In this document: one piece after another, positions 50,042 to 59,800 of the stretch | Layout of the letters: every line of letters begins with the position of its first letter | How positions within the stretch are numbered: the first letter of the stretch is position 1 | Source: Candidatus Tokpelaia hoelldoblerii | GTDB taxonomy: Bacteria > Pseudomonadota > Alphaproteobacteria > Rhizobiales > Rhizobiaceae | DNA length: 64,000 bases | Assembly (NCBI GenBank): GCA_002005325.1 | Contig: CP017315.1 | Location: forward strand, 1,728,501 to 1,792,500 | Direction: 5' to 3' | Position numbers and translations under genes: made by a program | The notes under the pieces: model-generated | What the model saw: only the letters and a program-made list of their open reading frames with translations | The model's database searches: none | Told to the model about the DNA's origin: nothing

Positions 50042-50069
50042 TGGACAGGAAAAATTTAACTGCTATAAA
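50042..50069 (+). promoter_or_regulatory. Promoter of tRNA-Phe
   Basis: TGGACA (50042-50047), a 16-base spacer, TATAAA (50064-50069). The start would lie near 50076, 18 bases before the mature tRNA. Confidence 0.55.
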
Positions 50070-50093
50070 CCAACCATCCTCCTGAGAGGATAC

Positions 50094-50169
<76 letters not shown>

Positions 50170-50177
50170 CCTTGAAA

Positions 50178-50211
50178 AGCCCCTTTCCTGATGTTACGGG
50201 GCTGATTTTTT
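50178..50211 (+). terminator. Terminator after tRNA-Phe
   Basis: AGCCCC (50178-50183) and GGGGCT (50198-50203) form the stem, followed by GATTTTTT. Confidence 0.8.
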
Positions 50212-50300
50212 ACCTGATAAAAATTACGTCCCCTGTACCTTCGCAAGCCATAATGATAGTGTATGAACGTTCTGTTCCGTGTTTTTCATGAGGATGTTTC

Positions 50301-50729
50301 ATGCGCCACCCTGTTTTATTTTCCATTCCGCTGGCTGCCCTGTTATATGGCTGTGCCACAAATCCAGTTTTATCGCCCCAAGTACAAAATTACTGGCAGG
50401 CGCGCCCGGTTCATGAACTGGAGCGGCAACTGGGGACAGCCTCACAGATAGATCCGCAAGGCAGCGGGAAAAAATATATCTGGACCCAGGAATACACACG
50501 CCGGGTGACGATTGCGCCCGGGCATAAGGTGGCCGGCTTTAAAATGGTCAATGGCAGAAATGTCGCGACAACCATTAACGGCCCGGCAATCAAAAACCTG
50601 CAAACAGTCTCCTGCCAGATCACGGCAACAACAAACGCCCGTAACGAGATTGTGGAAATAGGCAGCCACTTAAACGGGCTTAGCTGCCACAGCCTGGCTG
50701 CAAAACTGTACCCCCCTCCAGCCCGTTGA
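50301..50729 (+). CDS. Small lipoprotein, unknown, with recombined 3' end
   Basis: A 142-residue lipoprotein: the signal ends in LLYGC (Cys18). The body has an NYWQARPVHELERQLGTASQ segment, a short pattern seen in several small envelope lipoproteins. GAGGA precedes the ATG. The last codons and the stop lie inside a sequence that matches part of cdiA in the opposite orientation (50715-50738), so the native C-terminus may have been replaced. Function unknown. Confidence 0.7.
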   Translation: MRHPVLFSIPLAALLYGCATNPVLSPQVQNYWQARPVHELERQLGTASQIDPQGSGKKYIWTQEYTRRVTIAPGHKVAGFKMVNGRNVATTINGPAIKNLQTVSCQITATTNARNEIVEIGSHLNGLSCHSLAAKLYPPPAR

Positions 50730-50738
50730 CGCTGCCAA
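50715..50738 (-). pseudogene. Scrap of cdiA pre-toxin sequence
   Basis: On the minus strand this reads GSVNGLEGG, nearly the same at DNA level as the VNGLEG region of the intact cdiA (about 55013-55036). It ends at a lone IS end on the right and inside the lipoprotein gene on the left. Confidence 0.6.
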
Positions 50739-50739
50739 T

Positions 50740-50758
50740 GGTGTTGTCAGACAAACTC
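50740..50758. repeat. Lone IS6-type terminal repeat
   Basis: GGTGTTGTCAGACAAACTC matches the left ends of the IS copies at 51428 and 52552. No transposase adjoins it, so it is a solitary end left by recombination. Confidence 0.7.
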
Positions 50759-50814
50759 AACCACTATCAGCTTGCAGGCAGGCTCAAATTAAATCTACAT
50801 AACCATTGATATGC

Positions 50815-50831
50815 GTAACGTTATAAGTTAC
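50815..50831. promoter_or_regulatory. Operator-like dyad at the higBA start
   Basis: GTAAC-gttataa-GTTAC, a perfect 5-bp dyad whose centre contains TATAA, so it may overlap the -10 box. It ends 2 bases before the TTG start of the toxin gene, typical of HigA autoregulation. Confidence 0.5.
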
Positions 50832-50833
50832 AA

Positions 50834-51118
50834 TTGTTCAGGATTACAAGCTTCAGACATGAAGGGCTTGAAACTTTTTACCGGACAGGGTCTACACGCG
50901 GTATTCAGGCAGCTCATGCAAAAAAGTTGAGAATAATTTTGGCTTTGCTTAATGCTGCCGCCAGTCCGACAGGTGTTAATCAACCAGGCTTTAAGCTCCA
51001 CCTCCTTAAAGGAAGTCTGAATGGTTATTGGTCGATTTGGGTAAATGGGAACTGGCGAATAACTTTCCGATTTATCGGAACAGATGTTGAGCTTGTCGAT
51101 TATCAGGATTATCATTGA
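50834..51118 (+). CDS. higB: HigB-type RelE-family toxin
   Basis: A 94-residue ribosome-dependent mRNA endonuclease by family. It has FRHEGLETFYRTGSTRGIQA, then HLLKGSLNGYWSIWVNGNWRI with the RelE-fold arginine and the ending VDYQDYH. The only start in frame is a TTG at 50834, with no visible ribosome site, so expression may be weak or the true start lost. higA follows after 16 bases in the standard toxin-first order. Confidence 0.85.
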   Translation: MFRITSFRHEGLETFYRTGSTRGIQAAHAKKLRIILALLNAAASPTGVNQPGFKLHLLKGSLNGYWSIWVNGNWRITFRFIGTDVELVDYQDYH

Positions 51119-51134
51119 GAAGCGAGGTAAGGCT

Positions 51135-51425
51135 ATGCAGATGATGCACAACCATCCACACCCTGGCGAGGTGCTTAGAGAAGCGGTCTTTGAACCACTG
51201 GAATTGTCTGTAACAGAGGTTGCCAAAAGGCTTGCCATGTCACGTGCCGCCTTGTCGCGCGTTTTAAATGGTAAAGCAGGTATTAGCCCTGACCTTGCTA
51301 TCAGGCTTGAAATGGCCGGTACAGGCGATGCCCACACCTGGATGAATCTTCAGACAAACTATGAACTCTGGTGTGCCATGCAGCACCGTCAGCCACGTAT
51401 TCAGGCTTTGCAAACAGCAGCATGA
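51135..51425 (+). CDS. higA: HigA-type antitoxin
   Basis: A 96-residue XRE helix-turn-helix antitoxin with HPGEVLREAVFEPLELSVTEVAKRL, then SRAALSRVLNGKAGISPDLAIRLE. I start at the ATG at 51135 behind GAGGTAAGG. It should neutralise HigB and repress the operon through the dyad at 50815-50831. The gene ends 2 bases before an IS end. Confidence 0.88.
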   Translation: MQMMHNHPHPGEVLREAVFEPLELSVTEVAKRLAMSRAALSRVLNGKAGISPDLAIRLEMAGTGDAHTWMNLQTNYELWCAMQHRQPRIQALQTAA

Positions 51426-51427
51426 AA

Positions 51428-51839
51428 AGGTGTTGTCAGACGACCTTTAAGCGCTCTCAAACGGGCAGATAATGTGCTGTTTCAGGCAATAGCCAGACCA
51501 AACCGGAATGATGGCCGGTTCGTTTCCTGCGTATTGAGCCGGCAAAACCTGAGCCAAACCGGTTGACCCGGTAACGGATTGTCTCATGGCAGACATCAAT
51601 TCCCCGCTCATGCAGGATATCCTCAACCTGACGGAAACTCAGGGGATAGCGTACGTAATACATAACCGCCAGACGAATATCTTCTACTTGTCTAAAACTG
51701 AGTGGATAGCGTACGTAATACATAACCGCCAGACGGATGATTGCAGACGATGTCTTGAAATATTTAAAGGGATCAACCTTGCTCATACGGCACAACTATC
51801 ACCTGCCACTGCAAAAGGAAAAGTTATCCTGACAAGGCC
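51428..51839 (-). mobile_element. Internally deleted IS6-family copy
   Basis: Both ends resemble those of the intact copy (left GGTGTTGTCAGACGAC; right GTTATCCTGACAAGGCC). The transposase frame (51457-51795) keeps the N-terminal 80 or so residues, then jumps at AAACC/GGAATGATGG near 51503-51505 to the very end, losing the DDE core. It also carries a 60-bp tandem duplication. It cannot encode an active transposase. Confidence 0.82.
51616..51735 (-). repeat. 60-bp tandem duplication in the transposase remnant
   Basis: Units 51616-51675 and 51676-51735 encode a 20-residue in-frame repeat (RLAVMYYVRYPLSFRQVED). The second halves are identical while the first 28 bases differ at many positions, as if made by recombination between two diverged IS copies. 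Confidence 0.8.
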
Positions 51840-51854
51840 CTTTAAATTATTTCT

Positions 51855-51884
51855 TTGACAAAGTACGGGATTACCGTATATATT
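51855..51884 (+). promoter_or_regulatory. Promoter and operator of the RelE-XRE pair
   Basis: TTGACA (51855-51860) and TATATA/TATATT (51877-51884). Between them lies TACGG-gatta-CCGTA (51864-51878), a perfect dyad where the antitoxin could block polymerase. The toxin ATG at 51892 falls at or next to the expected transcription start, so the message may be leaderless. Confidence 0.65.
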
Positions 51885-51891
51885 ACTGAAC

Positions 51892-52236
51892 ATGCAAACA
51901 GTCATTGAAACACCGGCTTATCTGGCTTCAGCAAAAGAAGAAAGCATATCGTCAGATGAGCTTTCCAACATTATTTCTTTCATTGCAGCTAACCCAAATG
52001 CTGGCAGTATTATGAAAGGTACCGGCGGCGCAAGAAAGGTTCGTTTTGCGACAGAACAAAAAGGAAAAAGTGGCGGATATCGAATTATTACCTTTTTCGC
52101 CCATGAAGATTCTCCTGTGTTTCTCTTGGACATTTACAGAAAATCATCACAGGAAAATCTGTCAAAATCCGACAGAAATGAATTGAAACAGATTTTGACC
52201 GAACTGGTAGATGAATATAGAAAGGAAAAGCCATGA
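51892..52236 (+). CDS. RelE/HigB2-type toxin
   Basis: A 114-residue RelE-superfamily toxin of the HigB-2 type. It has [27 protein letters not shown] and [23 protein letters not shown], the family pattern with conserved Arg/Tyr residues. It overlaps the antitoxin gene by 4 bases (ATGA). It is flanked by two IS6-type copies. Confidence 0.88.
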   Translation: MQTVIETPAYLASAKEESISSDELSNIISFIAANPNAGSIMKGTGGARKVRFATEQKGKSGGYRIITFFAHEDSPVFLLDIYRKSSQENLSKSDRNELKQILTELVDEYRKEKP

Positions 52237-52538
52237 GCAAAGCAGGTTCACGTATATTGCAAGGCGCACGAGAAGCCCTTTCTTACGCAAAGGGCAAGGC
52301 TGATAATAAAAAATTTGGCGTACACATTCCGCCAGAAGTTGACGTTAAAAGAATCAGACAGAAGATTGGTCTTACCCAGGCAAAGTTTGCTTCCCGTTTT
52401 GGTTTCTCTACCGGCCGTATTCGAGATTGGGAACAGGGTCGCCATACCATAGATGCTTCTTCTCGCGTATTGCTCACAGTTATTGAGCAAGAACCTGAAG
52501 CGGTTGAACGTGCTCTGAAAAAGGCAAAAGCGGCATAA
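52233..52538 (+). CDS. XRE antitoxin (HigA2/NadS-like)
   Basis: A 101-residue antitoxin with a C-terminal helix-turn-helix: [39 protein letters not shown]. Its start is inside the toxin stop, so synthesis is coupled. It ends 13 bases before the IS left end. Confidence 0.88.
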   Translation: MSKAGSRILQGAREALSYAKGKADNKKFGVHIPPEVDVKRIRQKIGLTQAKFASRFGFSTGRIRDWEQGRHTIDASSRVLLTVIEQEPEAVERALKKAKAA

Positions 52539-52551
52539 TAGGTCTTTGGCG

Positions 52552-53356
52552 GATGTTGTCAGACGAACTCCAAGCTGTCCCAAACGGGCAGATAATGTGT
52601 TTTTTCAGGCAATAGCCAAACCAAACCACTCATGAAGAGCAGTTGTGCGTTTTGCCTTGAATGTCTGCCTGCTGATCAAATGCCTTTCGTGATTGAAGTG
52701 GTTGTAAATCGAACTCTGTATACTACTGAATTGCTGTAAGCAGGCCATGCTCCTGAACCTTTGCATCGCCCGTTCCCGCCGTCGAAAGGGAAGGTGTGAA
52801 TTCTCGCATCGATTGTTCGAGCGGCCACCGCACTGCTGGCGGCCTTCAATCCCGATTTCCCTAAAGGCAGCGCCATAAGAAAGCAGCCTGTCGGTCGTGA
52901 CCACATGGGGATAACCATAGCGGCGCAGCGCCTTGAGAATAAATTTCTTCGCAGATTTCCTGTCACGGCGCCTGGTGACATAGCACTCAAGAACCTCGCC
53001 CTCATGGTCAACAGCACGCCACAAATAATGGGTTTCGCCATTGATCTTCACAAAAACCTCATCCAGATGCCACTGCCAGTTGGAATGATGGCCGGTTCGT
53101 TTCCTGCGTATTGAGCCAGCAAAACGCGGGCCAAACCGGTTGACCCGGTAACGGATTGTCTCATGGCAGACATCAATTCCCCGCTCATGCAGGATATCCT
53201 CAACCTGACGGAAACTCAGGGGATAGCGTACGTAATACATAACCGCCAGACGGATGATTGCAGACGATGTCTTGAAATATTTAAAGGGGTCAACTTTGCT
53301 CATGCGGCACAACTATCACCCGCTACTGCAAAACGCAAAGTTATTCTGACAACGCC
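52552..53356 (-). mobile_element. IS6-family insertion sequence, intact
   Basis: About 805 bp with short inverted ends sharing GTTGTCAGA (left GATGTTGTCAGACG; right end reads GGCGTTGTCAGAATAAC inward). The size and single DDE transposase fit IS6. No 8-bp target duplication is evident at the junctions, which suggests later recombination. Its right end cuts a cdiA fragment. Confidence 0.85.
52605..53312 (-). CDS. IS6-family transposase
   Basis: A 235-residue transposase. The N-terminal region has YYVRYPLSFRQVEDILHERGIDVCHETI. The catalytic acidic residues lie in HLDEVFVKI, TTDRLLSYGAA and RCENSHLPFRRRERAM (D, D, E). It is complete in length and motifs and should be active. Confidence 0.92.
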   Translation of the reverse strand: MCRMSKVDPFKYFKTSSAIIRLAVMYYVRYPLSFRQVEDILHERGIDVCHETIRYRVNRFGPRFAGSIRRKRTGHHSNWQWHLDEVFVKINGETHYLWRAVDHEGEVLECYVTRRRDRKSAKKFILKALRRYGYPHVVTTDRLLSYGAAFREIGIEGRQQCGGRSNNRCENSHLPFRRRERAMQRFRSMACLQQFSSIQSSIYNHFNHERHLISRQTFKAKRTTALHEWFGLAIA

Positions 53357-53489
53357 TTCAGCGCCCCTTGCAAGCCATTCACGCCGCCGAGCAGACCGCC
53401 GCCAATGCCGTGCAGGCCGGCGCGCCCGGCACCGCCCTCGCCCCAAAGCGCCATGCCGGCCGTGTCCCCATTGCGGGACTATTCAGCCA
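53357..53489 (-). pseudogene. cdiA pre-toxin fragment cut by the IS
   Basis: On the minus strand this reads RNGDTAGMALWGEGGAGRAG and LHGIGGGLLGGVNGLQGALK, nearly identical to the intact cdiA (about 55010-55128). It begins right after the likely immunity gene and stops at the IS end. This is the expected start of an orphan cdiA-CT module that was disrupted. Confidence 0.78.
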
Positions 53490-53807
53490 TTAATAAAAAT
53501 CAGGCTCTACAAGTCCTTCCTCTTTAATGATTTTTAAAAATTCCAAATAGGCCTCCTTTTCGAGCTCATAAAGCCTTGAAAGCAATTTATTCTCAGCTAA
53601 AGCCCAGTGAACAATTATATTCCATGAACCATCCGGATGAAATATAGTTTTATAATTAATCCTTGGATCTATTATCTCAACATCACTTTGTTTTTGATGC
53701 ATTAATCCTCCTTCTCCTTTAAATAAAACACTAAAAAGCGTTTCTTCATCATTCCAATAAATCTGGAATACATAACCTATAAAACCGTATTTATCCTTAA
53801 TTTTCAT
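53490..53807 (-). CDS. Likely CdiI-type immunity protein
   Basis: A 105-residue protein I do not recognise by family. It is acidic, without signal or membrane segment. Its position supports an immunity role: the start lies 12 bases after the cdiA stop, GAGGAT overlaps that stop as ribosome site, and the gene is markedly AT-rich like the cdiA 3' end. The protein should bind and block the CdiA C-terminal toxin. Confidence 0.72.
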   Translation of the reverse strand: MKIKDKYGFIGYVFQIYWNDEETLFSVLFKGEGGLMHQKQSDVEIIDPRINYKTIFHPDGSWNIIVHWALAENKLLSRLYELEKEAYLEFLKIIKEEGLVEPDFY

Positions 53808-53819
53808 ATTAAGAAATCC

Positions 53820-56800
53820 TCATTCACTGGTAGTTATCTTCATATCATAGGCTTTACCGGTATAACGATTATATTGATAATGGATTCGTATGCTCTTACC
53901 ATCTGATAATCTTGTTATTGCCTCCATCTTCTGGAAACCAGCAGATTCCGGAAAACGAAGATCATTATTCATATCTCTCAATTTTCCTCCTGCTTTTTCT
54001 GGGTTTTTTACGACATTATCCCAAACTATCTGCTCTTTCAGGTTCCGCGGTGCTGTAACCTGTCCCAGTTTAGCTGTCGATACATTTTCAGCATTTTTAA
54101 TGATATTTCCTATTTCAGCCTTGGAGAGGCCTTTTCCAGCATCGGCAGCCCCCTTCCCTGTATATTTAGCAGCAACTCCCTCCAGAGCTTGCCTCGCCTT
54201 GATAGCAGCAACACCGGCTGCTGTACCACCAACAGCAATCGACGAGCCGCCAAGGGCTTCACCCATAAGCGCATCACCAAGCGCAATACCCGCCTCTGCA
54301 CGGCAGACAGGATTAGACAGACACGCAGCAATCTCTGGGCTCTTCGCGGCAGCAACAGATGCTATCGCACCTGCAGCAGCTCCAAGTGAAAGCCCGCGGC
54401 CAGCCGCAACCTGACCATCTTTAAGAGCTGCTTCCAAAATATCAATCGGTGTCGTGCTCTTACTATAAGCCAGATCAAAGACATTCTCAATATTTTGCCT
54501 CTCCCGAGACAAATACTGATAATACGGGTCATCAGGTGAGAGATCACGCGCATAATCTTCGTAAAGATTATACTGAGCCTTTAAATCTCTAATATATTTT
54601 GCACAATCATCCGAACTTGCCCCGGAACAAGCAAGATAAACATTAAAGTCTCTTTCCAGATCATTCTTTTCAAGCTCAGAAACGCGCTTTTCCATATCCT
54701 CCACTTCAGAACGAGAACAAAGGCTGGCATTGGCTTGACATTCCTTTAATCGGCTATCAATATCAATAAACTCTTTAACCTCTTCCTTTGTCAGGAAGTT
54801 ATACTTGACCTCATTTCCGGCATAGCCACCGGCGTCAGAACCGCCCACGCCAGAGATTACACCAACGATGATGCCGGAAGTGATAGTATCGGACAAACGC
54901 TTCGCGTCCTCACCCGTAAGGCCGCTTTCTGCAACAATCGCATCAACAACCTTCTTCAGTTCCGGCCCGCTGATAGTGCTGATACCAGCCCCGATCGCTG
55001 CCTTGATGGCCCCTTCCAGCCCGTTGACGCCGCCGAGCAGCCCGCCGCCAATGCCGTGCAAGCCAGCACGCCCCGCGCCACCCTCGCCCCACAACGCCAT
55101 GCCCGCCGTGTCCCCATTGCGCTTGGCTTCCTCATATTTCGCGTCCGCAATGTCCTTCACTATCCCCGCAACGCTCTCGGCAGCCTTTGCCCAATCCTGT
55201 TGCGTCTTAAGCTGCTCATTCAGCTTCTTCTGAAGGTCGGGAAGCCCTTTGATGGCATCATTGGTGTTGGACGTGTCGCGGTTAAGCCCGCCAAGGTCCT
55301 GATGCTGGTCATCAGGATTGGTCAGTGTGATTTCACCAGAAGAAACCCCGCTGCGCGCGCTGCCGTCATCATGGCCTTTTTCCTTCAACGAAGGGATGAC
55401 CAGCGGGCCGCTGCCCGCAGCACCCGGAAGGCCGCTGCCGATGGTCGCGCCGTCGCCTCTGGTTTCGGCAGACCATGCGGAACCGGTCTCCACATCGTCC
55501 CAGCTGATCGTGCCGCTTGTCAGCCGGTTGTTGTCCGGCGTTGCCTCACTGCTGATGAGGCCGCCCTTCAGGTCCGTGTTGCCGGAAACCGTGAGGTCAA
55601 AGCCGCCTTCGCCCGCGATAATCCCCGATTGCTCAGGCACTGTCGCGCTGCTGCCCTTGCCCTTTTGCTGCGTGCCGTTAAGGCTGCCGCTGCCATTGCC
55701 AGCGCCGCCGGAAATGCCGGTGTTTTTGCTGTCCACCCGCTCCGTATCAAGGCGGCTTTCAATGTTCAGGTCGCCACCGATATCCGCGGTGACGCTTTTG
55801 CCCGCCACAACCGCGCCTTTTAGGTTGGTATCGCCGCCGCTCTCAAGCCGCACATTGCCCGTGCCGGAAACATGGCTGTTCTTGTTCCAGCTGCTGTCCG
55901 AGCTGCTTTTGCCCTTGTCAAAATGCCCGCTGCCCGTTGGCAGGCCGGCCATGTCAAGACCGGCATTCGCACCCGAAGCGGTTGATTTGCTGCTGCTGGC
56001 GCTGCTGCCCGTGGCGCTCTCAAGCGTGATATCCTGCCCGGCTTTCAGGGTGATATCGCCGGACTTGTCATCCCCGGCAAAGGCCGGGTTGCCGCCCGCG
56101 GCAATATCAACCCCCACACCGTGGATGCTGCCTTGCCCGGCCTCAACCGTCACAGAACGACCGCCGTCAACTGTCGTGGTCACAGGGGTGGAGGTTGTGG
56201 CGGAAGAGCTGGTCTTTGAATGCTCAAACCCCGCTGTCACACTGCCGGAGATACCGGCCGCGTTGCCCGAGACAAGACCGCCACCGGCAATGCCACTGAC
56301 GCCGTCTTTAATGCCCTGCAAACCCTTGTAGCCATTAACAGCGCCGATGCCACTATTGGCAACGCCCTGCATGCCGCTGCCGCCTGCGCCAACACGCGCT
56401 GCCGCGCCGCGCACATCCTCCACCGCAGAAGCAATACCGCTGCTGACCGAGGCGGAGACCCCGGCAAACAGCTTCTCGTGCATTTCCTCATAATTGGACA
56501 CATCATCGGCTGAAAGCAGATTAACGTCATTCTCCGCCCTGATGTTCACATCCCTGTCCGCCGCGACATCCGCCGCCTGCAGGTTGACATCCCGCCCGGC
56601 AGTGATGGTGATATCATTGCCTGCCGCCAGGCCCGATTTGGCGTTGACGCTGTGGCTCTCGCTTGTCTTGTCTTTGGCAGAGCCAAAGCCGACACCGGCA
56701 GAAGCGCCCGTATTGCTGTGCGAAGCCTGTATGCCGAGGCCGGAGCGTTTTTGCTCCTCGCTGCTCCAATGGCTTTCCTGCCCCGGCGTCACATTGACAT

Positions 56801-59800
56801 CGCGCGCGGCGGAAAGGTTGATATCCTCTCCCGCGGCAACATCCGAGCCGATAATGTTCACATCGCTTTCCCGCGCGGTGATGGTGACATTGCCGCCCGC
56901 CACAACGCTGGAACCGGAATTTAACGTGCTTTCACTCTGCTGTTTTTTGCTCTCCTTGCCCCAGGCGGAATAAAAACCGTCGCCGGAACCGGTGCCAAGG
57001 CCGGATTTCTTCCTCTCTGAAGAGCTGGCGTGTTTTTCCTGAGCGCCGATAATCGAAACGCTGTCACCGCTCAGCGCAATATCTTCCCCCGCGATGATAC
57101 TGGAGCCGGAAACCGCAACGCCTTTCCCGGCATCAAGCCTGATATTGCCGGTAGCCGCTATATCAGACGAAACGGTTTCTTCATGCGTGTCATAAAAGTC
57201 ACCGCTCTCCTTGCGCAGGAAGCCTTTTGAACGCGCGTGGTTTTCAACTTCGGTCGAATTGTTTTGCGAGGCGATGACAATGTCACCACCGGCGCGGATA
57301 GCAATATCAGCCGGGTTATCCCCGCCGCCCGCGCCAAGGCCGGAAGCGGAAACGGTCGTATCGCCGCCGGAAGTGATGGAAACGCCCTTCCCCCCATGCA
57401 GGCTTGAGCCGCGCACAAATTCGGTGTCAAGCCGGCCGGAAACCTTTGTGCCGCCTTTTTTCCAGCTGGTATCAAATGTTGCGGTATCGGTGGTGGCGGC
57501 AATGGTGACATTGTTGGCCGCGTCCACGCTCAGCGCGCCACCGGCGGCGACATCCGAGCCGATAACCGCAATATTATGGTCGCCCTCACGCGCCGCACCT
57601 GCCCGCAGATTGGCGTTGCCGCCCGCTTCAACAGAGGAGCGTGTATGGCTGGTGCTGTCTGCCTGCTGGCCGCCAAGGGTACCGTCAGTCCGGTTCTGCG
57701 CGGCGCTGATCGTCAGATCATCACCGGCATCCAGATTGATGTTGCCGCCCGCTTTCACATTGGAGCCCAAGATTGCTATATCATCAGCAGCCTTGATGGA
57801 CGTATCGCCGCCGGAAACAAACTGTGATTCCTGATTGCCGGCCGTGGTTTCCTTCGTGTAGCCATCATCCGTCTGGCGGGTGACACCGGCAGAGGCGATT
57901 GTGACAGAACCATCCTTCGCCTCAAGCTGGATATCCTTCGCCGCCCTGACCGTTCCCCCCGTGACCGTCACATTCTTTTCCGCCTCAATGCCAATGCTGT
58001 TTCCGGCATTCAGCTGTGTGCCGGTGGCATTCTCCGAACCGTTGTTCGTAACTTTGCGCGTGCCGAGGTTGACGTTGTCTCCTTTGAGCGAAATATCCCC
58101 GCCTGCATTGACCACAACGCCGTTCAGGCTGGCGTCGCCGGTTGCGGAAAGCCGCGCATTGCCACCGGCCGCCACCGCGGCAGCCGGGTTCACCACCTCC
58201 ATACCGCCAATATTCGCCGTCTGGGCATTGAGAACCAGATCTCCGGCGGCGGCAAGGATCACATCACCGCGGCCGTCAAATGTGCCGCCGTTTGATTTGA
58301 TCGTGATTCCCCGTACTTCCAGATCGGATGAGGAATGGATGTTGCCGCTGTTGTTCAGCGTATCGGCATTGATATGAACACTGCCGCCGGAAAGGTTAGC
58401 GCCACCGGCGGTGATGTTGTTCCTGTCATTTTGGGCAATATAGACAACCGGAGCATAGACTTGCCTGACATCAACTGTCTGCCTGACATAAACCACGATC
58501 GACTTATCCAGGGCAGCAACCTGTTCAGCTGTAAGCGGCTCACCAAAGGCAAGGCCGTTTGCGCTTGCATAAGCCGCACCCTGATCAAGCAGGGTCTTCA
58601 TCTGCTCAATCGCGTCACGGCCGGGGATAAACGCGCCCTTGCCAAGCCCCTGGCCGAGCTGTTCCTTCAGCTGTTTGCTGACAAGCTCATTTTCAAAATA
58701 GGCATCGCCCAGAAACAGGATTTCACGGTCCGGCTTGTAGCCGATCCGGTTCAGGAAATATCCCGAACCGTAGAATTTGCCGACATCAAGAAACGCGGCG
58801 CGGGTTTCATAAAGAAAGTTCTGATTCGGCAAGGTGCCGCCAAACCCGCCGGAATCCGGTTTGGGCGGCTGCAAACCGTCTGTGCCAAAATTCGGCCGGA
58901 ACAATGCCCCGCCAGCGGAAATATCCCCAAGGCCGCTTGTCGGGTCTGGAGCTGCCGGACCGGCACCGACTGCCGCGCCACCCGCTATCGAGCCTTCCGT
59001 GCTGGTATTGTTGATCGTTTCAAAACCTGAAATATCAAGCGCACCGCCCGCCCGGATTGTGCCCGCAGAGGTGGCGATGACTTCTGTCTTGCTGATGATG
59101 GAAGTGCCCTTGGCGATATCCCGTGACGAATCACGGTTGCCATCAGCGTCATAGGCAGAGCATGCCCCTTGCGCGTTGCATTGCAACTGATATGTCCTGT
59201 GCAGGGCGATACCTTCATTATTCAGGACCGTGCCAGTTAAATGAATATCCCCGTCCGCCGTGATTGTGCTGTGGGAATTTGTCAGGACACCGGCGTCAAC
59301 CGTCAGATTGCCACCGGCGGCAATCTGTCCCTCCGGCGCTATCTCTCCGGTAAATCTCTGCTCAAAAACGGTCTGCTGCAGGTGCGAGTCATAGTCCCAG
59401 CTATAAACTGTGCTGGTGTCACGCGGCTTGCCCTGATATTGCACAAGAAATTCCCGGGCGATATAGGCAGGATCCAGAATCAGGTTGCCATCAGCATCGC
59501 GCGGGGCGTGCTCTCTGGCCCATTTGACAATATTGGCTGATCCCCTTGGCCCTTTTTTTGATGTCCATGTCCACGCGCGGTAGCTTGTGCCGTCCGCCAT
59601 GACAATTTCCGACCAGAGATGGGGAAAATAATCATCATAATATTGCGGCGGCAGCCACGGATAAACGCGTTTATCAGCACTGTCATCATTCCAGCCATAC
59701 CAGAGCTGAGCATAAGCCTTGCCCCACATGTCTTCATTGAGTTCAAACCCGTCAAGCCTGTCCTCGGCAACCTGCGCTGTCTCCCAGGTCAGCTCAGCGT

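Noticed and set aside
51616..51735. Possible CRISPR-like repeats.
   Set aside because: Only two units, no spacers; it is a tandem duplication of transposase DNA. No CRISPR array was found in the window.
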